Numbered from the stretch's first letter, positions 22,745 to 34,925 are shown. The stretch: DNA of 64,000 nt from Psococerastis gibbosa (GCA_963971405.1 OZ020485.1:15686001-15750000); one strand, 5' to 3'. The notes: generated from the sequence alone by a model not told the origin. A program made the numbers and translations.

Positions 22745-22910
22745 TTGCTTCATATTGCAGTATTTTATACAAATATATTACTGACATTTAACTTACTTTG
22801 GTTGAAGAGGTATAACAGAACAACTTCGTTATAACAGAAATTAGAAGGTATAGAAACAACTGGACTTGTTGGGATTCGAACCCACGATCTACGCCTAACC
22901 GGATACCCCT
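22745..22910 (-). mobile_element. SINE-C copy, most complete
   Basis: The tRNA-like head is at the right (GGGATTCGAACCCACGATC and TACGCCTAACCGG on the plus strand; B box = GGTTCGAATCCC on the minus). The body continues leftward through TTAGAAGGTATAGAAAC, CTTTGGTTGAAGAGG and CATATTGCAGTATTTTATAC. The anticodon arm is collapsed. Confidence 0.7.
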
Positions 22911-23539
22911 GGTACTGGAAAATTAAAATTAAAATCTACTGTGTACCACATCAAAAAAAAAAAAAAAATATTAATAATAATAATAATAATTGTTATGTTT
23001 AACAAATTATTATATATACTACAGTATATTATAAGTTGCCACACAGAAGATAAAAATAAAAATAGTATGGTTATAAAAAAAAAACAGAAAGTGCCAATGT
23101 TGATCCATTTGGTTGTTTATTGCACATCAGCAATGTACTTACAATCTGATCAATAGGTCATTTTAGAAACCCTAAACAATCAATAAAAACGTATAGCAAA
23201 ACGCAATTTCCCCAAGTAGGGAGGAGCTTAAGCTGTCGATATACAATATAATCTGTTAATCCAATGTTATGTTAGATGTTATGTAATAGAAGATTTGTTA
23301 CAAATCCCCCTCCAGAACTTATTAAGAAAAGATTATCTGCTCAATCATCACCCCCGCAAATCATTCTTTTATTTCGGGAGATATTTTGATTGGAAAATCT
23401 TTTAGTTTTCGTAGGTGTATATTTCGCAGATGCTATAAACTGGTTTGAACGATATTTTTTTGGTATAAATTTAGCCTATTTATTATTTTTTTATTGTTGT
23501 TAATGCCACTGTTCAGTTCTCGCCTCATATTGTGAGCCA
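22911..23539. other. Unassigned, A-rich
   Basis: A poly-A and (AAT)n tract lies at 22953-22990. No gene. Confidence 0.4.
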
Positions 23540-23935
23540 CCAAAGTACGGTGCACAAAACACTTGGGAAACCTGTTCTACTTTATGGCGTAGATGGACAC
23601 TGTCAGATTGCGACAGCAATCCCGCTGTCGGTCTTCGAAAATAAAATGCTTCGTAGGTTCTTCGGAGGTACTATACGATCAACAGAATCTGGTGAATGCG
23701 AAGTAGTGCTAAAAGTCATCGCTTCTACAACACTCTAAGCTTTGTCGACGATCTTACAGCCAGAAGACTTTAGTGGATATGCTATGTGCACCTTATGCCC
23801 GGTAGCAGACCGGGACACCACCCCACGAGGAAGACCTGGCGAATAGTGACTGAGGACCGCGAAAGGTATAGGACTGTTGTTAGAGCCGCCGAAAGTCCCA
23901 CTGGCCTGACTGCGCCAAAATAAGCTAAGCTGAAG
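23540..23935 (+). pseudogene. LINE 3' end, same family as 46320-46690
   Basis: It reads LLYGVDGHCQIA, then FENKMLRRFFGGTIRSTESG, then CTLCPVADRDT with PRGRPGE and RAAESPTGLTAPK across frame breaks. The motifs ('..YG.E.W', 'KMLRRIFGP', 'RGRP', 'AAKSP.GL') are those of the region after the reverse-transcriptase palm in a non-LTR element. Multiple stops and shifts. Confidence 0.65.
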
Positions 23936-25189
23936 TTTTTAACACCCAACAGTCACACACACACAGTTTTTTTTTTTTAATTAAATAAAATCTATTTTCA
24001 CAGGAAGTATAAATCGTAAAGCTAAAATGAGGTGTCACAAAGTGGGATAAAAATATATATCTGTATTTGGACATAATTTATGTGGCTAACATAACGGTCC
24101 ATATATCAAAATGTGTTTAATACCCATTTTCTAAAGTAATAATATTTCAGGGCGAACTTGCAAATTTTTACTATACGAAGACCATTTTAATATCTTTACA
24201 GCTGATCCACAAATTGATTAACTTAGTATAAAAACACTCTGGTCTCCTTTGCTTGCAAAACAATTGAAAAACCTCTGACAGATTTTATCCGTTAGTGAGT
24301 CTAGAGTCTAGTCTGGTAAATTGTCCACTTTTTGCTTGTGGTAAATTATGTATTAGTTCGAATATTCCACAAGACAATAATAGTATCAGCGTGATTGTCG
24401 AACAAGGAAAGGATTTTTAAAAAAACGGGGCATCCTTTGTTTACAAAATATTTGGAAATCTCTGCCATAATTGAAAAGTTGCATCTCACGCCGAGAGGTC
24501 TGGAGATGTGAAGTTGAGGAGGCGTCGCGCCGTCTAATGTGTTCCAGCCAGGTATGGCCGACCCATTTCTATATGGACCAATCTGTCCAACAATGCGCTT
24601 TGAATACCTGTGCCTGAAACGCGTGCTATCGGGATGACTTGGGCTTTCTCTTTGTTTAGACTTTAGTTTTAAGATATAGGCTACAAAGCCGATATACCTT
24701 AACTGTACGGGTTCCAATTTTTTATTTAACCAAGCGCCCTGTATTTCTTAAGACGTTTTCGACATTTTCTTTAATTTTTATTCCTATTTTGGCTAGGTTT
24801 TTGCGTATGCATTTAAGTCTTGTGAGGTAATTGTGTCCTGTGTTTTTCTTCTTTTAATTTTCCTCTTTTATTGAAGATCGGCGATCATCATGGCACATTG
24901 ACAGCAGTATTTTTAAATTGTACAGGCCAAGACTTGAATTTGCTCCAACAGGGAGGTTCAGGGATATCCATGGGGAAAATGTTTTAAAGTATAGTAGTTC
25001 CCCAACTGGCGGCATCAGAATGAATTGCAGTCACGGGCCCCCTGTTTAATAATGAAACTTAAGTAGATGGGGAAAATTATTTTTCCCCCTACTAAATAAC
25101 GTATTTTTTAAGAAAAATGTTAAGGGATATAAAAGAAATTACCAATGCATTAAAATATGTTTTGAAAAAATTGAAAGTAGCCTTCTTCT
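23936..25189. other. Unassigned
   Basis: A 123-codon minus frame (24346-24717) is not recognisable. GATCGGCGATCATCATGGCA near 24876-24895 matches the last bases of LINE-X read on the minus strand. No gene supported. Confidence 0.35.
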
Positions 25190-25505
25190 TTTTATGCCAC
25201 TTCGATCAAAGATTGGCGACCATCATGGCAATTTGGACCTTGGGGACTGCTGCTCTGAAAAGGGAAGTCATGCCATAGCAAAACCAGTTAAACCACTGCC
25301 TCAGGTTTTTCAACCAGGTTTTTCTTATTGTGCTGGGAGCCCTCTCTCTATCTTCTACCTTCCTTTGAATTATTACATACAGAAGGTGATAATTTTCGTT
25401 TCTCATCACATGGCCGACGTATTTCTTAACTGTCTGCAGTACTCGGGTTCTGTGTCCATTCACCTCTGGACCTTGGCATTAAAGACACGACCTCTCCGAG
25501 ATATG
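25190..25505 (-). pseudogene. LINE-X 3' end, minus strand
   Basis: The minus frame (25206-25463) reads YVGHVMRNENYHLLYVIIQR, then KTWLKNLRQWFN and LFRAAVPKVQIAMMVANL, the best-preserved LINE-X tail in the window. Upstream RGRVFNAKV-like sequence continues in another frame to about 25505. A few changes from the family pattern and loss of the rest of ORF2 mark it as truncated. Confidence 0.8.
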
Positions 25506-28184
25506 TGCATAAAAAAAACCCATTCAACAATAATAATAATTAATTAATTGGTAGATATGCGATGCCGTTCAATACTTTTCAAGCGATGGCGAGTCGCAAC
25601 ATTTAGTAAACCTTTATATTTCAGTACAAAGTGTCATAGTATTTCTCCAACACTTTTCACCTAATAACCTGCAGTAACGCCTGTCGCGGAATGTCTTTCT
25701 GCATATCACGCTGTTGACAATTGTTCAGGCCTTTCGCAAGCCGTCGCGAATCGGTCGATTACTGAGCGCGAGCAGCAGTTCTGACATACCTTCATTCAGG
25801 ATCCAGGCCCAAGGCCGCGCATTTCCCTATCTGTCACCGATTATGATTATTTGGTGACATTAGAAGGTGACTCATGACAAAAGCTAAGCTGGTGTGATGT
25901 AACCGTAGCATCTTATTAGGTTGGGTGATGAATTCAGGTCGGCGATGTTAATATTCATCCGATCAACTTCATTTTTGATTCCACTCAGGTTATGAACTAG
26001 TACCGAAAAGTCGAATGAATTAGATGACACAATATTAGTACAGGTCAGAGATATGAAGACACGCAAAAAGTGATGGACCTCATGGACCCAAGGCATGCTG
26101 TACCCCGCTCTTTTTATACCGTTCGGTTTAGCTTGAGGGTTTAATGCTTTTAATACGAATTACATGGATAATTAATTGTTGTAGATGAAATTACTTATTT
26201 TATGTTAATTATGATGATAGTATACTTTATGTTATTCGGGTATTTATATATATTAGCCACACTCAGAGAGACAAAATTCCTTTTTTTTCGTGACTTCCAG
26301 CTTACTTACTTCGCGTTTAATGGGTTGTCCAAATTTACTTCTACCTGCCATAGCAGCTTCTACTCATGCTTTTTCAATCGGGTGAGGTTTTGTTTTTGAG
26401 GTTGGTTATAAAAAAATTGGACTCGGCTTTGCGTTTCCATTGTTTCCAATCTTGTGTATGTTTAAGGGACTTTTGGCAAATTGAACCATCTCAAAGCAAT
26501 ACAATAACGTTAAAACTTAAGTTACTGTAACGTAGACTATATATACGTACGAATACGGTACATTAAATACATATACTATGTATACTAGTTAGAGGTAACC
26601 CAGACATTTTGAGTCAGTCAGATGCTAGATATAATTATTATTTTTTCTCTCGTAAATCAAACTGTTATCTATCAGTGGGCTTGAAAAGCTTACAAGCCTA
26701 TTTTAAGGTTTGGCTTGTAAAATAGTTTTGCTGTCGAGCTTGATTTGGAGATTTGGAGACCCTTATGGCTTAATCATTCATGTATTGGATGTACATACAT
26801 TAATGAACATTTCCATTAAAATAACATAACATCATTACAATTTGGACTCGTTAGCAAATGGCCCTTGAAAACATGTTAAGAAATAGGAATCGCAACAGGC
26901 CTGACTAGTAGAGTTACGTCCGCTGACAAGAGATCGGATTCAGTCCGCAGGAATAGATGATTCCCCCTGGAGTTACACATCACTAGCATATACCATATGA
27001 GCCATTTTGGCTCAAGCTCAGACAAGCTCATATTCGTCCAAAAACACAATAGAAACAGCAACACATTTACACATATGCTATGCAACGGCCTAATTATACC
27101 ACTATTAGCCACTTGGCCCAAAAAAATTAAACCCATTTTTTCAAACTTCCTGCTACCATAAAAAAAAAACATGAAAAGGTGCAGTCCAGTCATCCGTTAC
27201 CTCGTAGTTTTTCACAAAACCAAAACAAACCGACCATCTAATCGCCGTATTTAGTCGGAATATTAAGAACAATAGACGCACCTTTCTAACAGACTATTTT
27301 AAATATTTTTTTGTTACCCCAAAGGCCCGAACAGGGTGGAAAAAAGCAATAATTGGCCCCTCTGTTTCCCGATTCGTCACACACAAAATGATTGGGTAGA
27401 AATGCAATTTGTATAGCATTGCAGTTTGAAGACAACCCCCCAAAAAGGGTAAATTAATCGCTCTGTATTTAACCCTTTGCAAGTCTTTTGATACCGATCT
27501 ATAGCCTTCTGAACCTTCTTTTGAGCATCGGAAGTAATTTGTAAACAAATTTGACGTATTACTTTTTTACAACCACCCCTTTTATGGAGGAAGTTCGCTT
27601 TTATTGGTGGTTGGATTCAACTGAGGGGGATGATTTGCTGCTGTTTGTAGCAATGGCTGTGAAACTATCTGATTAGCATTCAAAGAGGGTTGAAAATGAA
27701 ACTGGAGCGGTTGTTGTTGCGTGTGAAAATATGTGTGTAATATGTATAGCTTTTGAGTCTCAATTTCACGCGTCAGCAGACATGTATAAGTTTTATATAT
27801 TATACTAAATGGTATGCATAGTTTTTTTCATTACTTTGGAGTACGAGTTACGAGTACGAGGCTATCATAGGTGTAAAAGGTCATGGTGCTAAATCGGGTT
27901 AGTTACATTTAGCATTTGTTTGGTTCTAAGCCCCAAGGTCGTGCCTAGGAATTCCGAGAGAGAGGGGGTTCAGTCGAAATCACTTTTAGTTCGTATCAGT
28001 GTTAGTTTCAGTGTTAGTTTTAGTTGTCGAGTGCTACCCTCGCACGCCGCAATTTTCACCCTATTCATCACCATTTACGGTATGCACTTAGGCCTTGTGC
28101 TGAGAATAAGCAATAATTGTTACTAGAAGACCCTTTTTCAAATTCAATTTATTTTAAAAAAAATCCTTCCAGAAGTTTACCCAC
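25506..28184. other. Unassigned 2.7 kb
   Basis: The longest frame is 105 codons (26876-27193, minus) and resembles nothing I know. No splice-linked exons, RNA genes or terminal repeats could be supported by eye. The segment at 27930 starts CAAGGTCGTGCC like a hAT-MITE end but has no partner. Confidence 0.4.
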
Positions 28185-28335
28185 AAATCGACGAACAGAC
28201 AAACATTTCGTAGAAACCACGTTTTTGGGTTCTTGGGACCTCAATACGTGTAAATACACTGAAGTCTCAAAAACAAAATTTTCGATCATCAACTAAGCTT
28301 TCCTAATACTTACGTATAAATAAGAAAGCAAAAAA
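28185..28335 (-). repeat. Repeat A, 5' fragment
   Basis: GACAAACATTTCGTAGAAAC, TTTTTGGGTTCTTGGGACCT, AAATTTTCGATCATC and TACGTATAAATAAGAAAGC match the first 150 bases of repeat A read on the minus strand. The array is reduced to a single GACAGACAAAC. Confidence 0.7.
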
Positions 28336-28754
28336 AAACGAAACCTGCGTTTTTAGGAAAACCTCTTAATTTCCTCATGGAAACGAAAATGAAGTAAAAT
28401 TGGTGAGTAAAAGGAGGGGGAGGAAATGGTTTTCAAGTTAATGCATAAAAGAAAATCCGCGACTGTATTGTTCCGCACAGTCATTTATACTCATTGTGTA
28501 GAGTAACCCTCTCTTGAAGGGTAATTTTGCATGGAAAGGCTACCCCTAATAACTACCCCTCCCCCGCCTCCCTCTCTGAATTGCGTGCACCGCAACTTTG
28601 CTTGCTGGGCCATTATTGTATCAGGGCACGCAGGGCACTCAAAATAAACAAAATTCCCGTCAGTTGAACGAGTCTACTGGGAAATCAGTAATAAAACAAC
28701 CCGGTAATGACTACCCAATTTTTTTTATCGTTGTTTAGTTACTTACACACGACC
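28336..28754. other. Unassigned
   Basis: C-rich stretch CCCCTCCCCCGCCTCCCTC near 28556-28574. No gene. Confidence 0.4.
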
Positions 28755-28990
28755 TGTCGACCACCGTAGCAGAGTCGGCAAATAACTAGGCTGTGTGTCT
28801 ACTGTCTATCATTCGAAGGGTCAAGGATCGAGATTCGGTAGCGCGGTAAATAAGAGGCATATACCTATATTTTTAGGCGAGCGGCACATTTTCCGATTTT
28901 GGGGAGTGCCCTCTTTGCCTCTTCGGGGACTGTTTTGGCCTCATTCGCCCCTTATGGCTAAACCGGAACTGCAGGATATCGCAACTCAAC
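28755..28990 (+). mobile_element. Possible tRNA-headed SINE (fourth family)
   Basis: ACCGTAGCAGAGTCGGCAAA is A-box-like and GGTCAAGGATCGAGATTC about 65 bases on is B-box-like, the spacing expected for a tRNA-derived SINE head. A GC-richer body follows. Only one copy was recognised, so this remains tentative. Confidence 0.4.
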
Positions 28991-29034
28991 TTCACGCTAC
29001 TAGTATTTGACTACAATTGGCTACATCTTCTGCT

Positions 29035-29430
29035 TCTTCTTTTAATGCCTCTTCAATCTAAGATTGCCAATCATCCTGGCGATTGAGACCTTGGAGACTG
29101 CTGCTCTGAAAAGGGAAGCCATCATGCTCTTGCCAAACTACTGCCTATGGTTTTTCACCCAGGATGCTTTTCTTCTGCCGAGAGCTCTCTGTCCTTGTAT
29201 CTTTCCTTGGATTGTTACTTCCAGAAGGCGATACTTTCCGTTCTTAATCACATGACTGAATTATGTTAGCTTCTATTTCTTAACTGTCAGCAGCAACTCG
29301 GTTTCTGTATCCATTTGCCTTTGGACCTCAGCATTAGGGACACGATTTCTCCAAAAAAAAAATGAGCACCATTCAGCTGTTTACCCACATTTCAAATGCA
29401 CTCATTCTGTTTTCTACATCTAATAAATGC
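29035..29430 (-). pseudogene. LINE-X 3' end, minus strand
   Basis: TTGAGACCTTGGAGACTGCT, CTCTGAAAAGGGAAGCC, TGCCGAGAGCTCTCTGTCC and CAGCATTAGGGACACGATTT follow the same order as 25190-25505 and 57062-57420. The frame is broken repeatedly. Confidence 0.7.
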
Positions 29431-29714
29431 ATCTAGAAACTACCATTGCTGGCTACGGCTCTGGAAACCTTCATTACTGGCAACACCGATGAGTTTTTAA
29501 TGCATACTCTCTTATACAAACACCGGCATAGACTTTTAATTTAATTTGATAAAGTAGCGCATTTGTCTGGCAAGTAAGTACCAGCCCAGGACTGATGTTT
29601 GCCAGGCCTGGTATATTAATGAGTAGGTACCTGCTCATACCACAAAGACCGTGGTATAACTACAACTACTAATGGCTATTATTTTGAAAGGCATGCATGA
29701 GATTAGGGAACTTA
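29431..29714. other. Unassigned
   Basis: No feature supported. Confidence 0.4.
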
Positions 29715-29887
29715 GAGTTCTACATAGGAGAGATCGGACATTTGAGCGCGCCAATTTTTTTTAATCCTGTGACCACCTGATGCCTCGTCTCCTCGGACTT
29801 GCTATCAAAATAACGTGTCAGGTAGCCCCATGATTGCAAAAATATTTTTGGTGCCCTGGAGTGGCCGTTCTCTCCTATATAGAACTC
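29715..29887. mobile_element. MITE-F, TA-flanked
   Basis: TIRs are GAGTTCTACATAGGAGAGA at the left and the reverse complement of TCTCTCCTATATAGAACTC at the right, one mismatch over 19 bases. TA precedes and follows (29713-29714, 29888-29889), matching Tc1/mariner-type insertion. Related sequence occurs at 19355-19508 and 39285-39460. Non-coding. Confidence 0.7.
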
Positions 29888-30004
29888 TAATTAGTGTATA
29901 TATATATATCTTCTTCTGAGGGCACAATCTCAACGATTGGTTGGCAGCAACTGCATATCATCCATCTGCTCTCTCATCCTCTTCAGCTCATGGCACGTTC
30001 GAGT

Positions 30005-30800
30005 TCCATATATACAGTATGTACATAAATATTTGTATATATAAAATAATAGAATAATTGATAGACATTATTATTGTGTAGCATTACATAATTGGCTTGC
30101 CTCCATTCTCTACCATTCTCAACCAGTGCTGTAAGATGTGGGAAATCTATGGTCCACCAATATTTAAAATATTTAACCAGCACTGGACAATTTTTTGCCA
30201 TGGCACTATTGAAGACATGATGCACGCAGCAGAAATGCGAATGCTCAGAAAATCCTGCGGTGTAACATTGAAAGACCGACGCAGAAACGAGGACATAAGG
30301 CAGGAGATGAGAACGTGTTGCGTGCAAGAAAAACTGAGGGAAAAGAGGCTGAACTGGTGGGGGCACTTACTACGTAGAGACGAAGACCACCTAGACAGAA
30401 GAGTAATGGAACTGGAGATGCCAGGAAGAAGACTACCAGGGAGGCCGAAACTAACACTGGATAGAAAGATCGCCGAAGACATGAAAAGATTGGGGCTCTC
30501 AACTGAAGAAGCACAGGACAGGACCATGTGGAAACGACGCTGCCGTGCCGCCGACCCTCCATGAGGAAAAGGCGTAGTAAAAGTAAAAGTAAGTATTACG
30601 GTGCCTATAGAGTATATATGTATACAAATATTTGTATATATAAAATAATAGCTAATAATAGATAGTCATAATTTATTGTGTAGCATGGGCTTGCCTCCAT
30701 TCTCTATCATTCTCATCCAGAGCTTTGGGATGTGGAAAATCTAAGGTCAGCCGATATTTAACCACGGGACAATTATATTTGCCATGGAACTATTACGGTG
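30005..30800. repeat. Tandem duplication (about 200-bp unit) split by a LINE
   Basis: The blocks ATATTTGTATATATAAAATA, TTGTGTAGCAT, GGCTTGCCTCCATTCTCTA and GGACAATT...GCCATGG occur in order in 30008-30210 and again in 30622-30790. The second copy begins and ends with TATTACGGTGCCTATA. The LINE tail at 30211-30593 lies exactly between them, so a tandem pair existed and the LINE landed in the first unit. Confidence 0.75.
30211..30593 (+). mobile_element. 5'-truncated LINE with intact C-terminal frame
   Basis: Open for 117 codons from the insertion point to TGA at 30562-30564. It reads MRMLRKSCGVTLKDRRRNED, then KLREKRLNWWGHLLRRDEDH, GRRLPGRPKLTLDRKIAEDM and GLSTEEAQDRTMWKRRCRAA. This is the reverse-transcriptase C-terminal region typical of RTE-like elements (MRMLR.MCGVT / WYGHV.RR / PGRRPRGRPK / GL..EDAQDR). 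The 3' tail is a short AAAAGT repeat, as RTE elements have. TATT occurs at both ends (30207-30210, 30594-30597), a probable short TSD. No stops or shifts, so it is young. Confidence 0.8.
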
Positions 30801-31112
30801 CCTATACTAATTGATAAATTGGAAACATGTACTCGTACCGTCTTTTTTAGTTCGGGGCCCTTCTACTTGGGTGCGAATAATTAAACAAAATAATTTCTCC
30901 CTGATAATGTTGAGTTGTTGACCTTCCAGACTTATAAATAAATTTGTCATGAGAAATTTTCCCAATATAATTAGAACCGACAATGTATGGGATACACAAA
31001 TTCTATTAATTTAACGGTAGAGTGTGTTATTTAAAAATCTTGATTGTGTATAGAAAAGCAGTAACCGTGATTTTAATTATGTGAGTCGTGTTTGTTGTAT
31101 TAGTGTGTGGAC

Positions 31113-31127
31113 CAGTGCCGGGTTTGG
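31113..31127. repeat. hAT left terminal inverted repeat
   Basis: CAGTGCCGGGTTTGG, identical to the reverse complement of 34926-34940. It is preceded directly by the TSD GTGTGGAC. Confidence 0.95.
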
Positions 31128-31898
31128 CTATGGGGCACTGTGGGCCCGGGCCCCAGGGCCCCCACAAAAATGGGGCCCCCACAAAACGAAAAAATACAAA
31201 TAAAAAATTGAAAAAATTAAAAAAAATCAAAACAGATAACTTTTTAAATTTTCGCGGGAAATTCGAACGCATCGTGGCATTAATGACTCATTTTTGATAA
31301 AAATTTAACAAAAAATGAAGTATGTCCACTCCTGCTCTGAAACCACGATTGTTTTGCTTCATTAAATACAAATTGAAAATTTGAAATCAAATTTCTAAAT
31401 TGAAACTACTTTTATCAGCACTTTCTGGTTGGTATATTGTTAAGGTAAGTAGCATAAGTTAATTCTTATATTAGAGGCGGAAGTACCTAATAGTTGTTCT
31501 TTATAAGATAAGGTCCTTATTTTTCGTATTCTGCGCCCATTTACCACAATTCACAGAACGCATCAAAACTTTGTAAGCCTATTAATTTTAATACGAAATG
31601 TGCCCAGCCACGTGGTCGCCACAAAATCGAGCACGTTATAAATATAAAATTCATTGGTCTAAAATGTTATATGTCATAAAATGTTATATTATAAGACGCA
31701 TGATTCGGAATTTTGAGATGTTTTATACAAAAGGGGATAAAAAATAAAATGTATTCGATTTTGTGGTGACCACGTGGCTGCACATTTCATCTTAAGTAGG
31801 GCAATAGGAACAAGTGGACTAGATAATTAGGCTCTGGCTAGTGAGTTCTGAAAAAACTAATTTATTACAATTTTCATTTTTGATTCCGTAGTGAAATA

Positions 31899-34648
31899 AT
31901 GGATCGTCACAAGGGAAAACGCGAATATGCAAGCGGCAGTGAAAAGCGGAAAATCGCAGCAGATAAAGAAAACAAAATTCAAGATGTTTTATCTAAAACG
32001 CGCCGTATAACGGATTTTGTAACAAAAATAGAGACGGGTCCATCTACTCCTAGTTCTACTTCTAATTTTGTTGAAATGATGAGTGGTGATTCTGATTTTC
32101 CTGCATCTTCTCAAGTTATTGCTAGCCCTACCCAAGAGGTAAGAGTTTGACTTTAATTACTTAATTAAGGTGACCGCAATCAAAAATTACCGACCCCACT
32201 CACCCCAGTAATTCTTATGGAATTAAAAATGGGGGACTCCTGTTAATTTACTGTATGAATTAAACCTACCTAAACTTGAGTCGGCCATGCCGAAAGGATT
32301 GTTTACAAAATTAATTACAACTGTAATTGTTTTACTTGTAGGCAGTAATTGATAACAATGACGAATCCGAAAATACTGCTGATGATGGATTTTGCAAAGA
32401 AAATGACGTGGGATTGTGGCCAGCAGTTCTTAGTCAACAACACATCGACTATTGGATCAAGAAAGGAAATTTGGAAACTCAGCATTGTAATGAAGATATT
32501 TTGAAAGAAAAAAGCTTGGGACAAGTAGATGCAGTGAAAAGAAGAAAATGCCATGCAAGTTTATTCCTTCGTCAAACTCAGGCAGGCAAGTCTATAAGCC
32601 GCTCTTGGTTATGTTTTTCACCTAGTACGGGGAAGCTATACTGCTTTTATTGTAAATTGCTCTGCAAATCAGCAAATCAGTTTTCAACTGAAGGGTTTGC
32701 TGACTGGAAGCATGCGTCTGAGCGTTTGAAAAGACATGAAACTACCGTAACGCATTTGCAAATAGTTTGCCAATTTAAGCATCTCTCAAACGAGGCAATG
32801 CGTATTGATCGTGAGTTGGCCACACAAGTGAAGGAGAGCATTGCTTATTGGCGAAACGTTCTAAACAGATTGATTTCCGTCATAATATTTCTTTCTGGAC
32901 GAGGACTTGCCTTTCGAGGGGACAACGAAATTTTGGGATCAACCAAAAATGGCAATTATTTGGGAGTCCTTGAGCTAATTGCACAATATGATCCGTTTTT
33001 AGTAGGCCACTTAGAGAAGCATGGAAATCGTGGCAGTGGTAGTGGCGGCGTTAACTACCTATCTGCCCACATTTGCGAAGAATTAATTGCGCTGATGTCC
33101 ACCAAAGTTAGCGATGAAATAATTAAACGCTTAAAAGCCTGCAAATATTATTCGGTTTCGGTAGATTCAACAACTGACGAAGGCCATATAGATCAAATGA
33201 CTGTGATTGTCAGGTATCTAGAAGAAAGCACACCAAAGGAAAGATTTCTTAGTTTTATGCCAAACCAAGGCCATAAAGCTAAAGAATTATTTGATGGCCT
33301 CAACAAAGTTTTAAAAAAGTTCGGCCTGGATTTGAAAGATATTCGTGGGCAGTCGTATGACAATGCTTCCGCTATGAGTGGAGAATATAGTGGTCTACGC
33401 ACTTTGGTGCTAAATGAGAATCCTTTGGCTTTATGGGTTCCATGTTTCAATCATTCCCTCAACTTAGTGGGCACAAAAGCGATGGACTCCTGCTCCCAAT
33501 CGAAATTATTTTTTAGCTTTCTTGAGCAAATTTATGTATTTTTTACAAGTTCCACAGCTCGGTTCAACGTCCTTTCAAATGTTCTAAAAAGTGCTGCGAA
33601 GAAGTATGGCCACAACATACCAGTGCCCAAAAGAATCAGTTTAACCCGGTGGTCCTCAAGAGCGGAAGCTACTAATAGCCTAGTTTTGGGCTATAACGAA
33701 ATACGAGAAGTCCTTAAAGATCTCTCCGAAGAAGATGTCCAAGCAAGTGGACTCTATTTGCAAATTACCACGTTGGAGATAGCAATTTACGCTGTTCTTT
33801 GGAACGATATACTGGCAAGGGTGAATGCAGTAAACATCAATCTCCAGAATCCAAGAATCGACATTAATACTTCGATCAGTGTGATGGAGTCCCTTAAGAT
33901 CTTCATTGGGGAATTTAGGGATTCTTTCCAAGAATATGAGAAAAAGGGTGTTGAATTGTGTGGGCACAATTCTTATAAATCGGAAACTTTGCGGAAGCGG
34001 ATCCGAAATGTGAGGCTAAATCCTTTGGATTATGGGAAAACTGAGGAAGCTGAATTCAGTCATAGCGAGAAATTCCGAATCGAAAGTTTCATTCCCATAA
34101 TTGACCAGTTTATGCAATCATTGGATCGGAGAATTTCAGCATATGAAGACATAAATAGGAAATTTGGATTTTTACAATATTTAGAAAAAATAAGCCCTGA
34201 TGATTTGAAAACTAGGGCAGAGAACCTGGTGAGTTGTTACACAGGTGACTTGGACGGTAACTTGTACTTCGAGCTAGTACAGTTTCGTGAGTTTGTGAAA
34301 TTATTTGTGATAGATGATGCACAAAAAAACAATATAATCGAAGAAAAACGTATCAGTTTTGAACGGTTCATGTACAATTTGATTTTAGAAAGAGGAGTAG
34401 CTGATAGCTTTCCCAATGTAGAAGTACTTTTGAAGATGTACTTAGTTATAATGAGTGGCAACATAAGCAGCGAGCGATCTTTTTCCGTACTAAAACACAT
34501 AAAAAATCCTCGTCGCACCAGTTCTTCTGAAGCTCGGCTTAGCCATCTTTCAATGCTGAATATAAATCACGACATAGTGGCAGCGTTAAATTATGACGAT
34601 ATAATTGACAGTTTTGCTGTAATAAAGAGTCGAAGAGTGCATCTTTAA
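31899..34648 (+). CDS. hAT transposase (ZMYM1-like, zf-TTF/DUF4371), two exons
   Basis: DNA transposase catalysing cut-and-paste movement of the surrounding element in the nucleus. Exon 1 is 31899-32138 (80 codons); exon 2 is 32342-34648. The 203-base intron starts GTAAGAG and ends TTACTTGTAG, and joining keeps the frame, giving about 848 residues. A frame calculator starts exon 2 at a GTG (32408); the spliced reading passes through it as valine. In the spliced protein a TTF/BED-like zinc finger lies near 150-220 (LCFSPSTGKLYCFYCKLL, then H). The RNase H-like catalytic core has a first Asp in SVDSTTD (about 355) and a second in QSYDNAS (about 420). It also has the CFNH motif (448-451) and LTRW (516-517). 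The hAT dimerisation region (about 773-822) has SSERSFSVLKHIKNPRR. I did not place the third acidic residue. Exon 1 is basic, Lys/Arg-rich, and may carry the nuclear signal. A pyrimidine-rich AG at 31890-31891 could end a 5' UTR intron. Confidence 0.92.
32139..32341 (+). other. Intron of the hAT transposase
   Basis: GT at 32139-32140 in the context GAG/GTAAGAG and AG at 32340-32341 after a T-rich tract. The length is not a multiple of three and it contains stops in frame, so it must be removed to make a full-length protein. Phase 0. Confidence 0.85.
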
Positions 34649-34653
34649 ATAAA
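34648..34653 (+). promoter_or_regulatory. Poly(A) signal of the hAT transposase
   Basis: AATAAA overlaps the last base of the TAA stop, and AT-rich sequence follows. Overlap of stop and signal is compact but common in transposons. Confidence 0.5.
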
Positions 34654-34925
34654 TTAAAATTTTGTGTTTATAATTAGGTACCTATTAATTTATTCCTTTT
34701 AAAAATACACCGCAGTGTCTACAGCTTTAGTTGAGTAGCCCTTAGGCTTGTATTGTACTATTGACTTGACTTTATATTACTAAGAATCGCTTTTCTTTTT
34801 TATAATGATTTTGCAACCTGTGTCACCATTTTATAATTTATTGTGGGATATTCGTCTAAGGGGATTAGAAATTTCTCCCCGAGAAAGGGCCCCCACATAA
34901 TTCGGGCCCACGGGCCCCCACAAGC

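Noticed and set aside
30147-30562. Serine-rich minus-strand proteins of 105-126 residues
   Set aside because: They are antisense shadows of the LINE ORF2 tail at 30211-30564, which has clear family motifs.
32408-34648. Transposase starting at GTG 32408 as a single-exon gene
   Set aside because: An in-frame upstream exon with ATG at 31899 joins through a good GT-AG intron; GTG starts are not expected in animal nuclear genes.
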